DNA of 64,000 bases, from assembly GCA_021234155.1 (NCBI GenBank), contig JAJEKV010000015.1:4505667-4569666 (forward strand). Reading direction: 5' to 3'. Position 1 is the first letter of the stretch. Each line of letters begins with the position of its first letter. The notes beneath the pieces are model-generated. The model made no database searches and was not told where the DNA came from. It saw only the letters and a list, made by a program, of their open reading frames with translations. Below, piece by piece: positions 20,794 through 32,066 of the stretch. The position numbers and the translations under genes were made by a program. The DNA is from Isoetes taiwanensis (taxonomy: Eukaryota > Streptophyta > Lycopodiopsida > Isoetales > Isoetaceae).

Positions 20794-22804
20794 CTATTGG
20801 AGTGCGTTTGTCACCTTTTGTAACTTGCACCTTCGGCAACTACTTTGGGAATAGGTTTGATTGCTTTCTTCTTTTTGCTGGCCTGCCGAAGACGCTTCCT
20901 TGAATTCTTTGTATTCTTTGTTGCATCCTCTTGAACTTCTCTTCCATCCTCCCCCATCAGCTTCTTTGTCTTGCTCATCCACTTCCTTGGTAATTACATT
21001 TGTGGCATCCGCAATGTGACCACCAATTTGTCCAGCTCTGCTGATCCACAATCTGTGGAGTTGTTCACGTTCCACGGCGATTCGATGTGAATATCCGAGT
21101 TGGAGTTACGGGATCGGGAAGAATAGTCTGCTTTGAGGTTCAAGGCTAGTTTCCTTTGATATTGATTGTAGCTCTTCTCAACCTGCTCTTAATTCCCAAA
21201 GAAGCTCCTTCCCTCGAAGAACTTGAATATTTTCTAAAATACCTTCATATGCACTCGGAATCACCAAAGATCTTCATTCACATCAGCAAATTCACCAAAT
21301 TCATCTAAATCCACATAGTCATCATGTTTCCTTTTGTTGGTAACTTTTCCCCGCAAATAACATGACCAAAACTTTTCAACAAAAGCAATTTTCACAAATA
21401 AAGCAAAGCAAATAAATAATACTTACTTTCTTTAGATGATTCTTCTCGTTTGTTCTTCTTCTTTTCTTCTCCTTCATTTGCATTGGTCTCTAAGCCAAGT
21501 TCTTCAAAGAATTTCATTGGGACATCCATAGAACAATCCGGCATTTTTATTTCTCTACAAGAAGCGGGCTGCAAATTAAATGATAAGCATGTTGGCATGG
21601 TAGCACGCACTAATCTTGTAGTCATCTTGGAAAGCTAATCCACATGCAACATGGTATTTCATAACACAATGGCAACTGCTTTGCAATAACTTGAACCCGA
21701 ATACGGGGAGGCATTTACACTACTCAAGTTATAGCAATTAGCCCCGTAATTCTTCCATTTGAGCAGTGTCCCTTTCTAGCACTCCATGTAATGCTTCCAT
21801 TCATTCTTCTTCTCAACTTGATGATCATCCACCTTTTCAATAAGGCTCTCTAATTTCCTGCAATAGAATTTCTCCCCGCATCAAGTCCTGCATCAAGTCC
21901 TCAATTCTTTTCTTATCAGAATCAGACTTTTCTACTTTGGATTCCAAAAAATTGATCTCAGCCTGCAACCTGCTTATGTCTTCTCTGCTTGCTTCGATCC
22001 TGGCAATATCTCTCTCATTCACATGTCTGTTTAGGGTGATCTTGCTTGCAATGTCTGCCAGATCTTTCTTGCACAATTCAAATTCACCCTCCAACCTATT
22101 CACTTCTTCATCCAAGACCCTAACATTAAACATTAAGCTACCTCTGTTTAGCAAAGGAACAAAGACTTGCACCTGAGAGTAAACTGTGCATTACTTGGCT
22201 TCAATGGTGTGGATTTGGTGTGGTTCTTCCTTTTTGCTGCGAGAGGCTGTTCGCCGAGGAATGTTTTGGTTCGAGCTTAACTAGCTTCCTTGGGTACTGG
22301 GCCAACTTGTTCTTTAAATGAAACCCGTTTATCTTGTGTTCCGCCCCGGTTAAAGAGCTGCTCGACTACAATTCTCCCAAGTAAATGCAAAGGCAAATTT
22401 CTTCCTGAGCTCATTGTTCGCCAGACCATGAGGATAAAGCTCTGAGATAAGAAAATCTAGCAGTTCTTTTAAATGAGGCTTCACATAAAATTTCTTAATT
22501 TTACCGCCGTGAAGCCATGATTCCGTGATCGATTCCCAATCCTCGTCCAAGAATTTGATCCTCCAACCATTTAATCCATTTCTCGGTACCATTCCTTCGG
22601 CTGAAAAGCTTCATCGCCATCGCCAGAGAGGTAGTTATGGCGCCAAAATTCTGATTCCGGAGCTAACCGAAATGTGAACCGAAAAAGTTTGCTTTTGCTT
22701 TGCTTTTTGCTTTGCTTTTTCGCGTTTTTTTGTACCCGACTAGTGATTTTATACCCCCCACCTTGAATTGATGTCAGTCCCGCAAAGATCATGGTTCTCC
22801 CCAC
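20794..22804 (-). CDS. Cargo gene 2, upstream exons: unidentified N-terminus and coiled coil
   Basis: Going leftward from the right inverted repeat there are four protein-like blocks. 22804-22571 and 22592-22350 (overlapping frames, one indel) give WRHNYLSGDGDEAFQPKEWY and FLDEDWESITESWLHGG. 22172-21837 follows an acceptor-like CTCTCAG and is a heptad-rich coiled coil (RLEGEFELCKKDLADIASK, ISRLQAEINFLESKVEK). 21625-21392 is short and acidic, ending at a GTAAGTATT donor. 21075-20794 is lysine- and serine-rich. Together with the phosphatase domain they read as one multi-exon gene driven by the TATA box in the right repeat. Exon joins are inferred and not proven. I do not recognise the N-terminal part. 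Confidence 0.45.
22735..22756 (-). repeat. Right terminal inverted repeat with TATA box
   Basis: On the minus strand it reads GGGTATAAAATCACTAGTCGGG, differing from the left repeat at two positions. The TATAAAA (22747-22753) points leftward into the cargo gene that ends with the phosphatase domain. Confidence 0.6.
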
Positions 22805-23700
22805 CTTGGGATGTACTTATCCTCGCAATCAACCCGATACATACGATATACTTATTATTAGCTTTATACATTTAATAGAATTACCTTAAGGTAATATTTA
22901 CAGGACATTATTGAACTATTATTCCATCAAATGCTTAATTATTCGCATGTTATTACAGCGATTACTCAAATTTTTATTATATATACTATTATTCTTCGAG
23001 GTACTCTTTATTCCTTGCAACACTTTAGACAAAATTGTGTTGTAAGTCTTCGTAGAACCGAACCTCCTAGCCCTCCCGGAGCTCTATTGGCTCGGTGTCA
23101 CACTCACGTTAGTAGCATGTTTAATTATTTATAAAGTTTTGGTTATATGGTGACCACCCCACCTATCTACATGGATGCATGGCTAATCTCCCGGCGTAGG
23201 AAGAGGGTGATTCTTCCATTATGGCCGTGGAGACAGCGTCTATATGCCTATATGCCACTCATGCCTACACCCTAGTTGCCCAAATGTGGGCGGATAGGTC
23301 CTTCCCGCAGATATGGGGCATGAAGGCCGATTCCTCCTATCAAAGCATATATGGGACTAGAGGTGCTTTTCCTATCAATGCATTCCTTCATGACCTCCTT
23401 TCTTCGAGGTCGCCTACTTAGCGTGGGATGTATAGACTTTCCAAGCTGAACCGCGGTCATGCCTACATTGACATTACACCACGCCCCAGAGATCACCGTA
23501 GTAATCTCATCATTTCGGTAAATAACGCATGCAACCCTTACCTCATAGGTTGCATGCGATTATACTTAACTAGATAAGCTATTAATCTACTCAAATCGAC
23601 ATGCCCTCGAGCCGATTTATTCTGAGATGACCCCGCCATCCCATTGCTCCATAAACCGTGGGGTACTGTTTTCCGTGATCTCTTTAAGTACCCATGTCGC
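22760..23700 (-). other. 3' noncoding region of the chromovirus
   Basis: It lies between the chromodomain and the polypurine tract in the minus-strand element. It is AT-rich with no coding pattern. The equivalent interval in the second chromovirus is 57,736-58,840. Confidence 0.45.
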
Positions 23701-24940
23701 TGGTCCTCCACCTAAGCAAGTGTTTCCACTTGACCAAGTAATCGAGAAACTCGATCTCCTTGTTTTTCGAGAGTGCTTTATCAAGGATTAGTTCGAACTA
23801 TTTGCAATGTTTTTCCGTCATTTCCAACATCGCTGGAGTATCCAAAACTTCTTCGATTGGGAGTATGCTTCTTCAGCAGACTCACGGGAAGACTTTTGTG
23901 GATCTTTAAGTGTGCCGGGTAAGTCTAACTTGTAGGATTGGTTACCTACTCTCTTGACTATTTTAAAGGGGCCAGCCCACCTTGGAGCAAGCTTCTTGCA
24001 ATTCCCCGATGCAGAAGCCACTGCTTTCACCTTGATCTTGAGCCACACATTATCGCCAACTTCAAATCTCTCGACCGCTCGATGCGTTTGTCTATGATTT
24101 TTTTCGACGACTCTTTGCCGCTAGAGATATCCTCGCATTTCTTCCACGAGCCGTTGCATGTCGCCAACATTTGTTGCGAGACTTCCACTTTTGACACGGA
24201 TTGTGCCAAGTGTCCGAGTTAGGCATTGGTAGCCGTAGTTGATCATGAACGGCGACATTTGGGATGATTCCTGCTTGGTGCTATTGTATGCAAATTCCAC
24301 CAAGTGAATAAATTCCTCCCACATACCTTGCTTGTTCCAGACATAGTTTCGGAGCATGTCTTCCAATATTCTCGTTGACACGCCTCGCTTGCCCATCCGT
24401 CTGCGGGATGATAGGCCGTGCTCATGGATAGCTTTGTTCCAATCGTTGTGAAGAGATCCCGCCGTAAAGCACTAATGAACTTTGGATCTCTACGGAGATG
24501 ATTTCCCTTGGCATGCCATGGAGTCTCAAGATCTCTTTGGTGAAGAGCTTTGCCGCGGTCCATAGCCGTGTGTCCGTGGTCCCCGCAAGGCACAAAATGG
24601 GCCATCTTTGACAACTTGTCGACCACGACCATCAAGGCGTCCTTACCTCTTACTGTCCTTGGCAGTCCTGTTATAAAGTCCATGCTGACGACTTCCCACT
24701 TAGCGTTGGGCACCGCTAATGGTTCCAATGCTTCCCGGTATTCGAGTTGTTCTCGCTTTGTTTGCTGGGCATAGCCGACACTCCTTGATGTAGCGAAGCT
24801 ATCCGCTTCTTCATTCCCGCCAATAGTAGTCGCTACGCTTTGAAGTATGTCTTCATGAATCCCGCGTGGCCAGCTATTGGGCTGTTGTGGGGTGTCGGGA
24901 GGATCAACTTTCTTATTCCAGATGATTCCGCCACGCACAA
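23700..24940 (-). CDS. Chromovirus integrase with C-terminal chromodomain (broken)
   Basis: Minus-strand readings in several frames give MDFITGLPRTVRGKDALMVV (near 24,690), STAYHPADGW (near 24,420), LEDMLRNYVWNKQ (near 24,370) and KKLAPRWAGPFKIVKRVG (near 23,980). The last is the C-terminal GPF/Y region. After a further frame change comes ILDKALSKNKEIEFL with YLVKWKHL (near 23,770), a chromodomain with its Tyr and Trp cage residues. Integrase joins element cDNA to the host, and the chromodomain directs integration to modified histones in this family. Many one- to three-base indels break the frame. The related copy at 58.8-60.0 kb is much better preserved. Confidence 0.8.
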
Positions 24941-26300
24941 CTTGTTCTTATGGTATAGTAGGTTACCTTCCTTCTTCAAATTTTTGAAGGCTTCCCTCTC
25001 CTTGTCCGTTCTCGCTTCCTTGCACAGCTTGCCCATACTTCCTTGAAGTCGACATCCGCTGGCAAGGTTTCTTCTATCTTTTTCCCCGAATCATCGCTGA
25101 AGGCCGAGATTGCGCTGCGGGCACCCTGGTTGTTAGTGGATGCCTTGAAAGCGCATCCGCTACCACATTAAGCTTCCCGGGCTTGTAGACTATCTCAAAG
25201 TCGTATTCCTCGAGAAACTCCATCCACCTTCTCTGCCTCAGATTGAGATGTGGTTGTGTGAATACGCATCGAGGCTCTAGGTGATCGGTCCAACCGGAAC
25301 TTCCTCCCTAAGAGGTAATGCCTCCGTGATTCTCAATGCCCCGACAACCGCTAGCAGCTCTTGATCATGCGCCGTAACGCTGCGTTCGGCCGTTCATTTT
25401 CCTTGAGTCGACGCTATTACTCGCTCTTCTTGCATTAGCACCGCACTGTATGGCTATCTTGTTTACGTCGTTAAAGCCACTAACTTGTCCTTTTCCTCGT
25501 TCGGCGGGGGTTAAGATGTAGGTTGTCAAAGCTTCCTTCAACAACTCAATCTCGCTTGGGCTTTCTTGAGCCAATGGTCCGCCCAATTTTTGACTTTTTC
25601 CGCCTTTGTCAAGTCCGCTTGGGGCTGCTATCTTTGCAAAGTTCTTCACGAACTTCCCTCAGAATACCCGCTAGGCCAAGGAAACTTCCGACCTCGTGGA
25701 CGTTCTTTGGTGCCGCCATCTGGATTATCGCTTCAATCTTGGTGGGGTCCGCCGAGATTCCTTCTCGCTGAAATCACATGACCGAGGTATTCCACCTTTC
25801 TCTCGCTAAGTGACACCGACAACTTGGCATACAACTGATGCCTCCTTAACTTCTCGAGCACCTTTTCCTCGACGCGGCTTTGCATGCTCTTCAATAGATT
25901 TATCAGACACTGTATCGTCGTCAAGAATACTATCACAAAGGTGTCCAAGTATTCTTCGAAGATGTCGCTCATGAGTCTCATGAACGAAGCTGGGGCGTTG
26001 ATAGCCCAAATGGCATTACGGTGAACTCGTAATGCCCGTATCTGGTTCGGGAAGCCGCTTTGTGGATGTCCTCTTCCTTTATTCTGATTTGGTGATACCC
26101 CGATCTTAGGTCGATCTTGGAGAAGACCTTTGTCCCTTTGAGCTGATCCATCAAGTCATCTGATCTGGGAAGTGCGTACTTGTTCTTGATGGTGTGCTTG
26201 TTCAATTGTCTGTAGTCTATGCACATCCTCAAGCTTCCATCTTTCTTCTTGACAAAGAGGATGGGTGCCCCAAATGGTGAGACACTGGGCCTGATGAAGC
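24940..26300 (-). CDS. Chromovirus reverse transcriptase and RNase H (broken)
   Basis: The minus strand from 26,232 gives [40 protein letters not shown] and VMPFGLS. These are reverse transcriptase blocks 1-4 of Ty3/gypsy. The catalytic FxDD block (near 25,920) survives only as LDDD across a frame change. Next come [18 protein letters not shown]-like and [10 protein letters not shown] segments (25,860-25,780), then a scrambled RNase H region to about 25,000. This is the standard RT-RNase H-integrase order. Frames change every 100-250 bp. Confidence 0.8.
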
Positions 26301-28400
26301 CTAGATCGAAAGCAGCTCTTGTAGCCGCTTTTTAGCTCCGGGTGGAGTTCATGTGTGTCATTCTATATGGGGCCTTGCTCGCGCTTTGGTCCCCGGTTCG
26401 AAAGTGCTATCTCACACTCTACCCCCGTAAGGAGGAAGCTTCTCGATCTCGCCTCGAAAGAGATCGTGGAACTCCGTGAATCAAGTTGGCGATTGGCTTG
26501 GGCAACTTGTTGAGCACCTTGTCTTCTTTGCTTCCTTCCGACTCAGGTTCCTCAATCTCGAGTTTGAAGATGTATGCTACCTTCTCGCTCTTTATAGATT
26601 TGAGCAGCTTCTTAACGGACATACATTGCATGATGGGGGTAACTTCTTTACCCGGATCTCAATGGCTTTGCCGCCGGCCGCTGGGAAGGTCCCCTTCCGC
26701 TTCCACAATCAATGATGGGCCCCTGGTCCGGTCCGGTACTCCATTCCAACGATCAAGTCGTATTTGCCAATGCCCATTACTTCTATCCGATATTAATCCC
26801 GGCAAGTCAATGTCGGTTGATTCTCTTCCCAAACAGATGTCTTATCGCCTGCTTTGCCAAGACTACGGGCCTTGGTTTGGACTTTAGGGGTTTCAATTTC
26901 AACATTTGAACCATCCTCGGGGATGCGGTTATGGCTACTTCCGAGTCTATCAAGACTATGAAGGACTTGGCATTTGCCTTCCCTACCGTGGTGATTACCT
27001 TATACCGGGTCTCTCACCGTTTCAGATCTATAGCAGCGTGAAGATGTGGCACTCACCCCGAATGTAATCGCGTGCCTCCCTCGCCCTCGCGTCGATGGAG
27101 TGTCCCATCCGCCTAACTACGCTAGCGAAGGGCTCATGACAAATGGGCAGTTCGCTCGGTTTGGGTTTGCTGAAACATCTAAAGCAGAAGCCGCTTCTAT
27201 GCATTCCTCTCTTCTTCTCCTTAGGCATCGCCTGCAAGAAGGACCGCATGACGCTTCGAAAGTAGTTGAACCTTCCCCTGCTTTGTCCTTGAAGGACACC
27301 CCTTTTTTCCCTTGGCTTTCCCCGTTTGCTATTATATGGGACTTTTGCTGGCTTGGGCTGGCTGCCCTAGGACCGTAGCTCCCCGCTGCTTTCCCTCTAT
27401 CCCGATAGTAAGGCTGCCTGCTGCGGCTGCTTCAAGGCCCCCGATCCTTGCAAACTAATTGCCTTGACTCCGCCTGCATTAATCGCTCGGGGTCTATTGC
27501 CCTTACGAAGTTTCCCCGAGTTCCTCGCTCAGCCCTTCTATGTAGCTTTCCACCCGTGTTTCTCGCCCGGTTTAGGCACATATAGTCTTAGCCTCATGAA
27601 CTCTTCGGTGTACTTCGCGACCGCGGATTTGTACCCCCGGGCCGCAATCAGAAATCCGCCAGATCATGTTCGACTTGTATTCCCCTAGAACATAGTGTTT
27701 TGAAAGCTTTTGAGAACTTCTTAAATCTTTATGCGCCCATGCTCAATCCATGGGCTTTGGCATAGCCCTTCCACCATATGCGCAGTGTTTCTTTTTTTGT
27801 TACCGCCGCCACCCTCGCCTTTTGTCTTTGTCTTTCATGCCATAGGCATTGCCGTGACCAAACCATTTCGCTCCAGCCATGCCTCCGCTTCTAGGCCGGA
27901 CCGTTTCCTCGCCTGAACTGCTCGAAGTTCCGGCTTTCCACACATTGCCCGCTATTCGAGTCCACCTTTTTTGGTAATCAAGGGTCTTAGTGTCCTTCTC
28001 TGCCCGCCTCTACGTCCGGCTACCGCCGCACTCTTTTTCTGGACTCGAAGTCCGGAGGTTGAGCTTGACTCTGAGGTCTCTCGTGGCTAGGGGACCTCCT
28101 TCTTTACTCCTTCTTTTGTCTTTCCCCGACTTCTGGGTGTCGATTGTGGCCCTGGATGATGCTTTGGGCCGCTAGTAGGGCCTTTATCCGTCCAGTGTCC
28201 GTTTCAAGATCCATACAACTCTTCTTCGGTGTCATGGGACCATATCCCCAAGAGGTTCCTTTGAAGGGGGTTGCCCGTCGTGAGTTTCTTTCTTCATCTG
28301 GGCCTCCCCGCTTTGCTCTACTGCTCGTTGTTCCCTTTCTGCATACACAATTGGTCATGGTTGTACTGTTAGTTTTGTTTGTTCTCATATTATAGGTGTT
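26300..28400 (-). CDS. Chromovirus protease and gag (heavily broken)
   Basis: A minus-strand [12 protein letters not shown] segment near 26,950 occupies the place of the retropepsin DSGA motif. Upstream, near 27,200, [19 protein letters not shown] is a degraded zinc knuckle, the expected end of gag. From 27,250 to 28,400 only short readings remain. Assignment rests mainly on position ahead of the reverse transcriptase. Plus-strand open frames of 60-110 codons in this interval are Ser/Pro/Leu-rich shadows. Confidence 0.55.
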
Positions 28401-30106
28401 GTTGGTATAGTTATGAACAAAAATATATCACCAAAACATTTAAAAATGCAAAAGAAGTTATATTCATATTATATAATATGTTTACTACAAGAGACTCCCA
28501 GATCAAGATTTCTAACTATTCCCCGATAACGCCGAGGGGATGGATTATCCTCTAGAACTTCTTCACTTGGGCCGTTCCCAATCGAATGACCCAAGTTCCT
28601 AAGGATGTTGATCAAGATCCACCCCAAGAGCTCTCGCCAAGTCTTCCACTCACGGGTCGGAAGTATAAGTCAAGTCACCGCCAGCCTTTCCCCGCCACCG
28701 AAGGTATGGCGAAAGTCGAAAACATCGAGTGCTACCGCTTCTTAACCGTGATGGCATACTTTGCAGTTAAGGGTAGCCGAGCATGCCGCCAAATCCCGAT
28801 TAGCATCGACACTCCTTCCTCGGGCAGGGGTGAATTTAAGGTGAATTACCGCTATTCTTCCGGCCCATCAACGTGGAAGGTAATACCGCGAACGACACAA
28901 TGCCGCTATGCGGACGGGTCCTCGGCCGCCGCAGTATCCAGTTCTCGCGGTTCCGCCCGCAAAATCATCAACCTCCACCGCGGTGAGCTCCCCCGTAGTC
29001 CCCGATCAAGCTGAAGTTTCCCCGAGGTCGAACTCACCTTTCTCTCTCGGGAGGTGTTGCCAAGAGCTTGCCGCTAAGATGTTCGGCGTCGCGGGCTTAA
29101 TCCCCATCCGTTCCTCAGAGCAAGGAACTCTTCCTCCGCTCTGCAGTTGGTTTGCGGCCCGGGTCCGGGCCCATAACCCGCCTCGATGTTGCTGTCAGGG
29201 CTTGATGCCTGAGGTTGACTCTCCCGTAAGTGTCGCCTTCCCCTTACTTGGAGTGGGAAGTCGATGCTCCTGGACGCATGAAGTCGCCCAGTCCGCTCCT
29301 GAGTCGCAGAACTCTTCGTGTCGATACTCCCTTTCCTCGTGACTCAGAGGTTTTGATGTCGCTTTTAGAAGCGTAAACTCTTCGCCGACACGATGGGGGC
29401 TAGGCTTGTAATGCCTAGCCCAAGGGGTGGCGCTGATTCTAAGAGTTTGGTCGGCTTTTCAAGTCTTGCACTCTTGTTCGGGGCCGCCGCTTTTTCCGCG
29501 GGCCGAAGTTCGACGAGTCTTCTTCCTCTTCCGATTCCTCTTCTTCCGAAGTCTTCTTCTTTTCCTTCCTCGCCCCGCTCAGATATGCAAGGAGCCGCTT
29601 GTTCCTCACGCTATGGCTAATGGGTCCACGCCCATGGGGAATGGAGGTTTCTCCCAATCGTTTTTCTGACGATGGGTAAGAAAAATTGCCAAGGCGTTGT
29701 TGAAAGAGAAGCATTTGGTCCTATTGACAAGCATTTCTGCCGCAGCCGCGCCTTTGTTTAGAGGTAATTGGCAATGTTTGGAACATCGCCTAAAGTCTGT
29801 TTTGCGTGGGATTGCCTAGGAACAAAGTAACCTACGCAAGGTGGGAGCTGCACTAGAGATGGCTCTACCCTAGCTTGGAATTCGCATTGTGACTCTCACC
29901 AGAAGTCGGGTTGCGGTAAAGTTGCTTGACATCTACCCCCTTCCTAAGACATGGAAAATTTCATCGATGTCGGCCTCCTAAGAAGATGAGCGCCCGGGCG
30001 CCTGCACCATCCGGGAAATCGAGGTTGCCATGAGTTCAATGCTAAGAGAGTAGCAATTGGTTGCAAGAGCAAGGAGCCGGAAAATCGCTAAGAAGGTAGG
30101 AACCGC
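28400..30106 (-). CDS. Chromovirus 5' coding remnant, acidic/basic tract
   Basis: The minus-strand reading 29714-29439 contains a long Glu/Lys tract (KEKKKTSEEEESEEEEDSSN) next to PRKKRRPRTRVQDLKSRPN. A similar charged composition is found in the reading at 41.2-42.2 kb of the same element. The rest is fragmentary. The GC-rich plus-strand readings of 70-145 codons (28.6-29.6 kb) look like shadows. The Tat-like element inserts at 30,106. Confidence 0.35.
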
Positions 30107-32004
30107 TGTCTCCCCTTGAAGTGGCAAATATGAAGAAGAGATGAAGATAAAGAAAATTCTAAGTATTGGAGGAGCTTATTATGGAAAAGTATCAGGCTGA
30201 AGAGAATCTAGGCCGTGAGTACCCCCCGCCAAATCCTCTAGCCAAAACTAGCCATCCTTGATTTTTCCCAAATTTTTGAGCCTATCTCCTATTTTTTTTG
30301 AATTTCCCTATCGCTAGCCAAATATGCTTCTAAAGATGCCTAAAAATCCAAAAATGCCAAAAATCTATACCTTTGCCAAGTGGCATCCTAGTCATCATCC
30401 TAAAGTGCCAAAATGTCAAAAAGTCAAGTGAAAGTCAAAATGGAAAGCCAAAAGGCACACTTTCTAAAAAATACCCTTGCCACGCCATCAAGAGTCAAAA
30501 TGCCACCTAGGATGGCCACCTTGTTCAAAAAAATGCTTTGTCATCCAACTTTGGTTATATCTTTGCCACTTGGGCCAAAATCATGCCACCTCATCAAAAA
30601 TATCAAGGGGCATTTAAAATCTCGAAAATTCACTTAGGCAAAAGCCATGTTTGACTTTGCCACATCATCCTTCACTATGCCAAGTCATCATTTCATCATG
30701 TCACCATCCATTGCCCAAATACCATTGATTCACCTTTTTTAGCCAAAAAATCAAAGTGCCATTTTTCAAAATTTGACCACATCATCTTGTAGCCCCCAAT
30801 GAAAATATGCCACCCGCACAAAAAAAAAAATTGTCTTCCAAAAAGACCCTATATAGACCTTTTAAATTCCACTTCTTGGGAATCGTGTGCCTTTGAAAAA
30901 ATATAAAAAAAAATTGTCCTATTCTACCCCCCTCGACCTAGATTCCTTTCCACCAATCACCCCCTCCACGTGGCTCACCCCCGCAGGGGCTGTGGAGGTA
31001 CCAATCCCACGTGGGCAAGACACGCCAATTTAAAAGTTTATGGGATTGGGCTATATATCCCCCGGGTCTGACTTTTCGATTTTGGCCTCGTGGGATATAT
31101 CCATTGAGGAAAATTCGCCAAGATCCATTAGGGTTCTATGATTCTCAAATTCCCCGCTAATTTGAGTGATGCGAGCAGTCAGCCTCGATCATAACCGACT
31201 TCGAACCAATCAATCATGAAGAAGATGCTGAATTAATAGAGATCATGCCAAGAACAGTAGTATTGCCTATTTTGGGAAAAAGAGTTCGTGAGCCATATGC
31301 ATAAATTGAGCTCTAACTACCCGACATTACTGTGTCTATAAAGACGATCCGAGCCATTCTATAGCAAGAGAGGAGATTTTTGATTAGAAACCCGCCTTTG
31401 TTCTTGAAAGCCAAGATTCGGAAGTTCGATACAAATTCTATTTCAGAGTGATCGAATGGATTACCCGACAAAGGTATTATGTTCCCGAGATAACTCCGAG
31501 AAAAGTTTTCTTGAGCAATTCATGGTGTTTCCCCTTTCTTCAATCGATTTCGAAGTTTTTTCAAAAAATTAGGGTTTTCCCATTTTTACGTGTCACCCAT
31601 TTCGCTAAACTTTGCCACGAATTCCCATCAATCTTTATCAACAAATGAGTTGAAATCAATTCAAGTTATCCGATATTATCTAGATTTAGCTAAATTGATA
31701 GCTATTCTCGCTGTAATTTGTTCAAAAATTCATCCGCATTCAAAGGAAGTTTGTCCATCCCCAAGTTTTTTCTTCAATCATTTTCACTACTTTGTTGCGT
31801 AGTAAAAATCCCAAATATACACCGCATTCACATATCACCTCATTTCCTCACATTTGCACCTCTTTTCTCATCTTTTCACATCCCCTCACCACATCTTTGG
31901 CTCTCTGCACCCTAAACACAGAATTTGGCAAGTATCTTTTAGGAAATCCCACAATTTAGAGATTTGTGCATCACAGCTTTTGCAAGGATTCCGCGGAAAG
32001 ACCA
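30107..32004 (+). repeat. 5' LTR of the Tat-like Ty3/gypsy element
   Basis: A direct repeat of 38,460-40,345 over about 1.9 kb. Homology begins with CCCCTTGAAGTGGCAA shortly after a TG, and ends with GAAAGACCA just before the primer site. Several runs longer than 80 bases are identical or nearly so. Differences cluster in GC-containing patches (for example around 30,950-31,000 and 31,150-31,190). No clean target duplication was found, though GGAAC occurs 3-8 bp outside both ends. Confidence 0.85.
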
Positions 32005-32010
32005 CATCTT

Positions 32011-32029
32011 TGGAGGTCCCACCGGATTC
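32011..32029 (+). promoter_or_regulatory. Primer binding site, probably tRNA-Gln
   Basis: TGGAGGTCCCACCGGATTC lies 6 bp after the LTR end. Its complement, ending ...GGTGGGACCTCCA, has the CCA tail and T-arm spacing of a tRNA and resembles eukaryotic tRNA-Gln acceptor ends as I recall them. The exact isoacceptor needs a tRNA database. Confidence 0.5.
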
Positions 32030-32066
32030 TCTAAAACCTCTTTGCAAAAAAACTTGAGAGCCCCTC

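Larger units (their letters stand above)
17275..22756. mobile_element. TIR-bounded gene-carrying DNA element nested in the chromovirus
   Basis: The two ends are inverted copies that match at 20 of 22 positions (17275-17296 and 22735-22756, GGGTATAAAATCACT...). Between them lie two convergent coding strands: a rightward set at 17.6-19.5 kb and a leftward set at 22.8-19.8 kb. The leftward set ends in an FCP1/NIF-like phosphatase domain. Splice signals survive inside the cargo (for example GTAAGTATT after 21,440 and GTAAGC at about 19,855 on the minus strand), so it was captured as DNA and not as cDNA. No transposase motif is visible, and the element would be non-autonomous. A clean target duplication was not found, so the boundaries are provisional. 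It interrupts the chromovirus between its polypurine tract and 3' noncoding region. An alternative is that the matching ends are promoters of two related genes. Confidence 0.5.

Noticed and set aside
26476-29669. Many plus-strand open frames of 70-145 codons, rich in Ser, Pro and Leu
   Set aside because: They lie opposite the minus-strand chromovirus coding region and show no family motif. GC-rich antisense shadow frames are expected there.
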